Positions 6,460-8,281 of a DNA stretch of 8,281 nucleotides are shown here, in pieces; the stretch's first letter is position 1; every line of letters starts with the position of its first letter. A program made the position numbers and the translations under genes. This DNA comes from an uncultured Christensenellaceae bacterium (GTDB lineage Bacteria > Bacillota > Clostridia > Christensenellales > Christensenellaceae), in contig CAKSBK010000029.1 in NCBI GenBank assembly GCA_934438035.1, positions 1 through 8,281 on the forward strand, read 5' to 3'. The notes below the pieces were generated by a model. That model ran no database searches, was not told where the DNA came from, and was given only the letters and a program-made list of their open reading frames with translations.

Positions 6460-6468
6460 ACCTTAGGT
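6460..6468 (-). promoter_or_regulatory. Short dyad over the ZIP transcription start, possible repressor operator
   Basis: The minus strand reads ACCTAAGGT, an inverted repeat with four pairs around a central A; a few further flanking bases are also symmetric (6 of 8 pairs on each side). It lies just downstream of the candidate -10 box. CCTAAGG-type dyads resemble operators of DtxR/MntR-family metal-responsive repressors, but the match is short and the regulator is not in the window. Confidence 0.3.
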
Positions 6469-6478
6469 TTTATGACGC

Positions 6479-6508
6479 TTTATAATAATAAAAATACCCC
6501 GCCGCCAA
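6479..6508 (-). promoter_or_regulatory. Candidate promoter of the ZIP transporter gene
   Basis: TTGGCG at 6508-6503 is followed, after 17 bases, by TTATAA at 6485-6480 (or after 18 bases by TATAAA at 6484-6479). The start would fall near 6473, giving a leader of about 55 bases. The -35 hexamer is imperfect, so confidence is moderate. Confidence 0.5.
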
Positions 6509-6666
6509 TCTTCCCGTCCATATATCCGCTTTTATTTTTATTCGCAGTGCGTTCTTCCGAAACGCGTCAAAACAGTAATTTTGCGCCGAAATTTTCCGCT
6601 TCTTTATTTTATTGCATTATGACATTTTCACTTAAGCTTTTTTAACGAGCGTCGCTTTAGGTATAC

Positions 6667-6697
6667 AAAAAGGGCCCCGCTTAACGCAGGGGCTCTC
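6667..6697 (-). terminator. Intrinsic terminator of the DUF1002 gene
   Basis: On the minus strand GCCCC(T)GC pairs with GCGGGGC around a short GTTAA loop, with one bulged T, and the stem runs into CCTTTTTG. It starts about 13 bases after the stop codon. The U-run is only on the minus-strand side, so it acts for the DUF1002 gene. Confidence 0.88.
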
Positions 6698-6710
6698 AAA
6701 CGCCGTTAAA

Positions 6711-7556
6711 TTATTTATTTCCTCCGAATATTGAAGAAAACCAATCGCCTATAGATTTAAAGAAATTCGAAATTGACTGCCAAGCCGTTGCAAACCAGCT
6801 GCCTACGCTGTTTACCGTTTCGGTAAGCCCGGCTATATCCAGCTTCTCCAGGCTTCTTACAAGACTTAAGAGCTGCTCAATCTGCTCGTCCGTAAGCGTA
6901 ACGTTTATATTTGCGGCGATGAGCTTAATCTGCTCTCTTACCTCGTCGTCGCTCATATCCTTTGTCTTATCGAGTATCTGCTTTAACTCCTCAACGAGCT
7001 TTGCCGCCTCTTCGCTTCCGATAGACTCTGCAAGAGTGCCCGTAACGACAAGCTCCTTTGCGGCGGTTTCCTTGTTGTTTTCATTAAGCTTCTCGCCCGT
7101 TATGTCTTCATACGCCTTATATATTCCCGTTAACGCCGCCGTTCCCGAAACGGGCTTCGGCGCGGAAATTTTAACGTAGGCATCGGTAATGCCCGCCGTC
7201 TGCAAGGCGTTTTTATACATTTCCTCCGTACACCAATTAATGTTCATTATGGAAATGTTCGTTCCCTCTCCCTCGTTTAAGGTCTTAATATAAACGCAGG
7301 AAAGCGCAACATAGCCTATTTTTCTTTCATCGACAAGTCCCTCGAGATACTGTCTTTCGTCCGAATTCGTTACCCTTATTTCGGGAACGCTGCCTCTCTC
7401 GATTCCGAAATCGTTATATATCTTCTCAATCTGGTCTTCGTTCAAATCCGCAGCGATAACCGCTCTTTGCTCTCCTGCGGAAACGGCAAACGCCGTCGAA
7501 ACAAAAATCATCATTATCATTACCGCGCAAATAACCGCAGCCGTAAGTTTCTTCAT
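6711..7556 (-). CDS. Secreted DUF1002 (YpuA-like) protein with an amphipathic C-terminal tail
   Basis: The 281-residue product has a signal peptide: basic MKK, a hydrophobic core to about residue 20, and a likely cleavage after AFA at 22-24. The DUF1002 domain follows, known from Bacillus YpuA. Hallmarks are VTNSDERQYLEGL at 62-74, IGYVALSCVYI at 80-90, INWCTEEMYKNALQTAGITD at 106-125, and APKPVSGTAALTGIYKAYED from about 132. Cys87 and Cys109 could form a disulfide outside the cell. A Glu/Lys-rich helical region runs to about 240. The last 30 residues (250-279) are Gly/Ser/aromatic-rich with SWF, NFF and DWF at 253, 264 and 271, a likely membrane-binding amphipathic helix. The molecular function of the family is unknown. 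The start has GGAGG at 7564-7568. It appears to be a one-gene unit. Confidence 0.9.
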   Translation of the reverse strand: MKKLTAAVICAVMIMMIFVSTAFAVSAGEQRAVIAADLNEDQIEKIYNDFGIERGSVPEIRVTNSDERQYLEGLVDERKIGYVALSCVYIKTLNEGEGTNISIMNINWCTEEMYKNALQTAGITDAYVKISAPKPVSGTAALTGIYKAYEDITGEKLNENNKETAAKELVVTGTLAESIGSEEAAKLVEELKQILDKTKDMSDDEVREQIKLIAANINVTLTDEQIEQLLSLVRSLEKLDIAGLTETVNSVGSWFATAWQSISNFFKSIGDWFSSIFGGNK

Positions 7557-7590
7557 TATGCTACCTCCGTAAGTTCTTTATTACCGATAT

Positions 7591-7599
7591 ATTATATCA
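7591..7599 (-). promoter_or_regulatory. Extended -10 promoter of the DUF1002 gene
   Basis: The minus strand reads TGATATAAT (TGn plus a perfect TATAAT). No good -35 hexamer lies 17 bases upstream, which is acceptable for an extended -10 promoter. The leader would be about 28 bases and contains the GGAGG ribosome-binding site at 7564-7568. Confidence 0.6.
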
Positions 7600-7664
7600 T
7601 GCAAATTGTAAACATACATTAAACATTCCCTGAAATTTACGCCGATAAGTAAACTTTTTGAAAA

Positions 7665-8281
7665 CTATTCTTCTCCCTTTTCTCCGTCTCCGTCCAACAG
7701 CGTGGGAATAAACTGGCGCGCAAACTTTCCGTTTCCCCTTTTCTTTATATAGAAAAAGCCTATCGTGGAAAAGACGACCGCGCCTATAAAATTTACTATC
7801 AGGTCCTTCATAGTGTCGTAAAGCCCTATGTCAAGATAGCCCCCGAGTCCCAAATCAACTCCGTTTACCGTAACGGTTCTTATGTTGTCAATCACCACGG
7901 GAACGTTTTTGCCCTCCGGATTCAGCTCAACGCTTCTTATTACATTTATAACCGTGTCCTTTTGCATATCCATTCCCAAAAGGTTATCTCCCGCAAATTC
8001 AAAGAACTCCCAAAGAACGCCCACCGTCATGGAAAAGCAAAACGCCACCACCGCCATAAACACAGGCGAAAGAGTAAATTTGATTTTTGCGTCCCTGTTT
8101 AAAATATCAACGAGCGAAAAGCCTATCGCCGCGCAGACAAAGCCGTTTATCGTATGAAGCATAGTATCCCAATGCGGAACCTTTAAATAATAACAGCCGA
8201 GCTCCCCCAAAATTTCCGCGGCAAATATAAACACCAGCACCGTTATTTCAAGCCCCGTCGGCAGCTCCACCTTAAATCGTT
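7665..8281 (-). CDS. Multi-pass membrane protein, YjdF/DUF2238-like, 5' end outside window
   Basis: The frame runs open to the window edge with x-R-F-K before a GTG at 8270, so the gene most likely starts outside; 205 codons are visible. Numbering from that GTG, hydrophobic segments lie at about 7-28, 36-58, 66-90 and 158-178. Conserved-looking features are PHWDTMLHTINGF at 32-44, where a W-D-x-x-x-H pattern enters a membrane helix, WEFFEFAGDNLLG at about 87-99, and DTMKDLIVNFIGAV near 152-165. This layout (WD..LH, WE..E..D, then DT..D...N..GA) resembles the YjdF/DUF2238 membrane family, whose function is unknown. A soluble loop of about 50 residues lies between the third and fourth visible segments. 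It ends in an acidic tail. The assignment is by motif memory. Confidence 0.65.
   Translation of the reverse strand, partial: RFKVELPTGLEITVLVFIFAAEILGELGCYYLKVPHWDTMLHTINGFVCAAIGFSLVDILNRDAKIKFTLSPVFMAVVAFCFSMTVGVLWEFFEFAGDNLLGMDMQKDTVINVIRSVELNPEGKNVPVVIDNIRTVTVNGVDLGLGGYLDIGLYDTMKDLIVNFIGAVVFSTIGFFYIKKRGNGKFARQFIPTLLDGDGEKGEE

Larger units (their letters stand above)
6418..6666. other. Intergenic region upstream of the ZIP gene
   Basis: About 250 bases between the terminator of the DUF1002 gene and the ZIP start. The half nearer the ZIP gene holds a candidate promoter and a short dyad, described separately. The distal half (about 6520-6666) is A/T-rich with no credible reading frame, RNA gene or repeat on either strand. 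A TTGACG at 6565-6570 looks like a -35 hexamer but has no -10 partner at the right distance. Confidence 0.6.

Noticed and set aside
6032..6466. A 144-codon plus-strand frame opposite the ZIP gene
   Set aside because: It is the antisense shadow of the transporter, Pro/Ala/Ser-rich, with no ribosome-binding site or promoter.
6542..6570. TTGACG as a second ZIP promoter
   Set aside because: The sequence 17 bases downstream (CTGCGA) has no resemblance to a -10 box, and no TGn extension is present.
7638..7664. Possible terminator after the YjdF-like gene (TTTAC/GTAAA stem followed by TTTC)
   Set aside because: The five-pair stem is A/T-rich with an 8-base loop and no real U-run, too weak to call.

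Overview
The window carries the S10 ribosomal-protein operon of a low-to-mid GC Gram-positive bacterium, most likely a member of the Clostridia, followed (on its upstream side) by three or four single-gene or two-gene units. Support for the lineage: every gene has a strong AGGAGG-type Shine-Dalgarno, the promoters are of the housekeeping sigma-A type, the ribosomal gene order is the classical one, and a secreted DUF1002 protein of the kind known from Firmicutes lies nearby. Genus or family cannot be fixed from this sequence. All genes are on the minus strand, so the biological reading direction is from position 8281 to 1.

Region 1 (8281 to 6667): the 3' part of a multi-pass membrane protein gene (YjdF/DUF2238-like, start outside the window), then a secreted DUF1002 protein gene with its own extended -10 promoter and a clear intrinsic terminator.

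Region 2 (6666 to 5464): an intergenic stretch with a plausible promoter and a dyad over the expected start site, then a GufA-type ZIP metal transporter gene and, 15 bases on, a 72-residue coiled-coil protein gene that I do not recognise. I see no intrinsic terminator after this pair.

Region 3 (5463 to 5117): the control region of the ribosomal operon. Four A-tracts in near-helical phase precede a -35 TTGCAC / -10 TATAAT promoter with an exact 17-base spacer. An untranslated leader of about 220 nt follows, rich in GC hairpins and ending in a perfect inverted repeat just before the rpsJ Shine-Dalgarno.

Region 4 (5116 to 1): rpsJ, rplC, rplD, rplW, rplB, rpsS, rplV, rpsC, rplP, rpmC, rpsQ and the first 17 codons of rplN, tightly packed with short gaps or overlaps and no internal promoter or terminator that I can see. 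These encode S10, L3, L4, L23, L2, S19, L22, S3, L16, L29, S17 and L14. rplN normally opens the spc operon, here evidently continuous with S10.

The coding content is ordinary. The parts worth a second look are the structured S10 leader and its promoter, the non-AUG start of rpmC inside rplP, the dyad at the ZIP promoter, and the small coiled-coil gene. I found no new defence, mobile or biosynthetic system.
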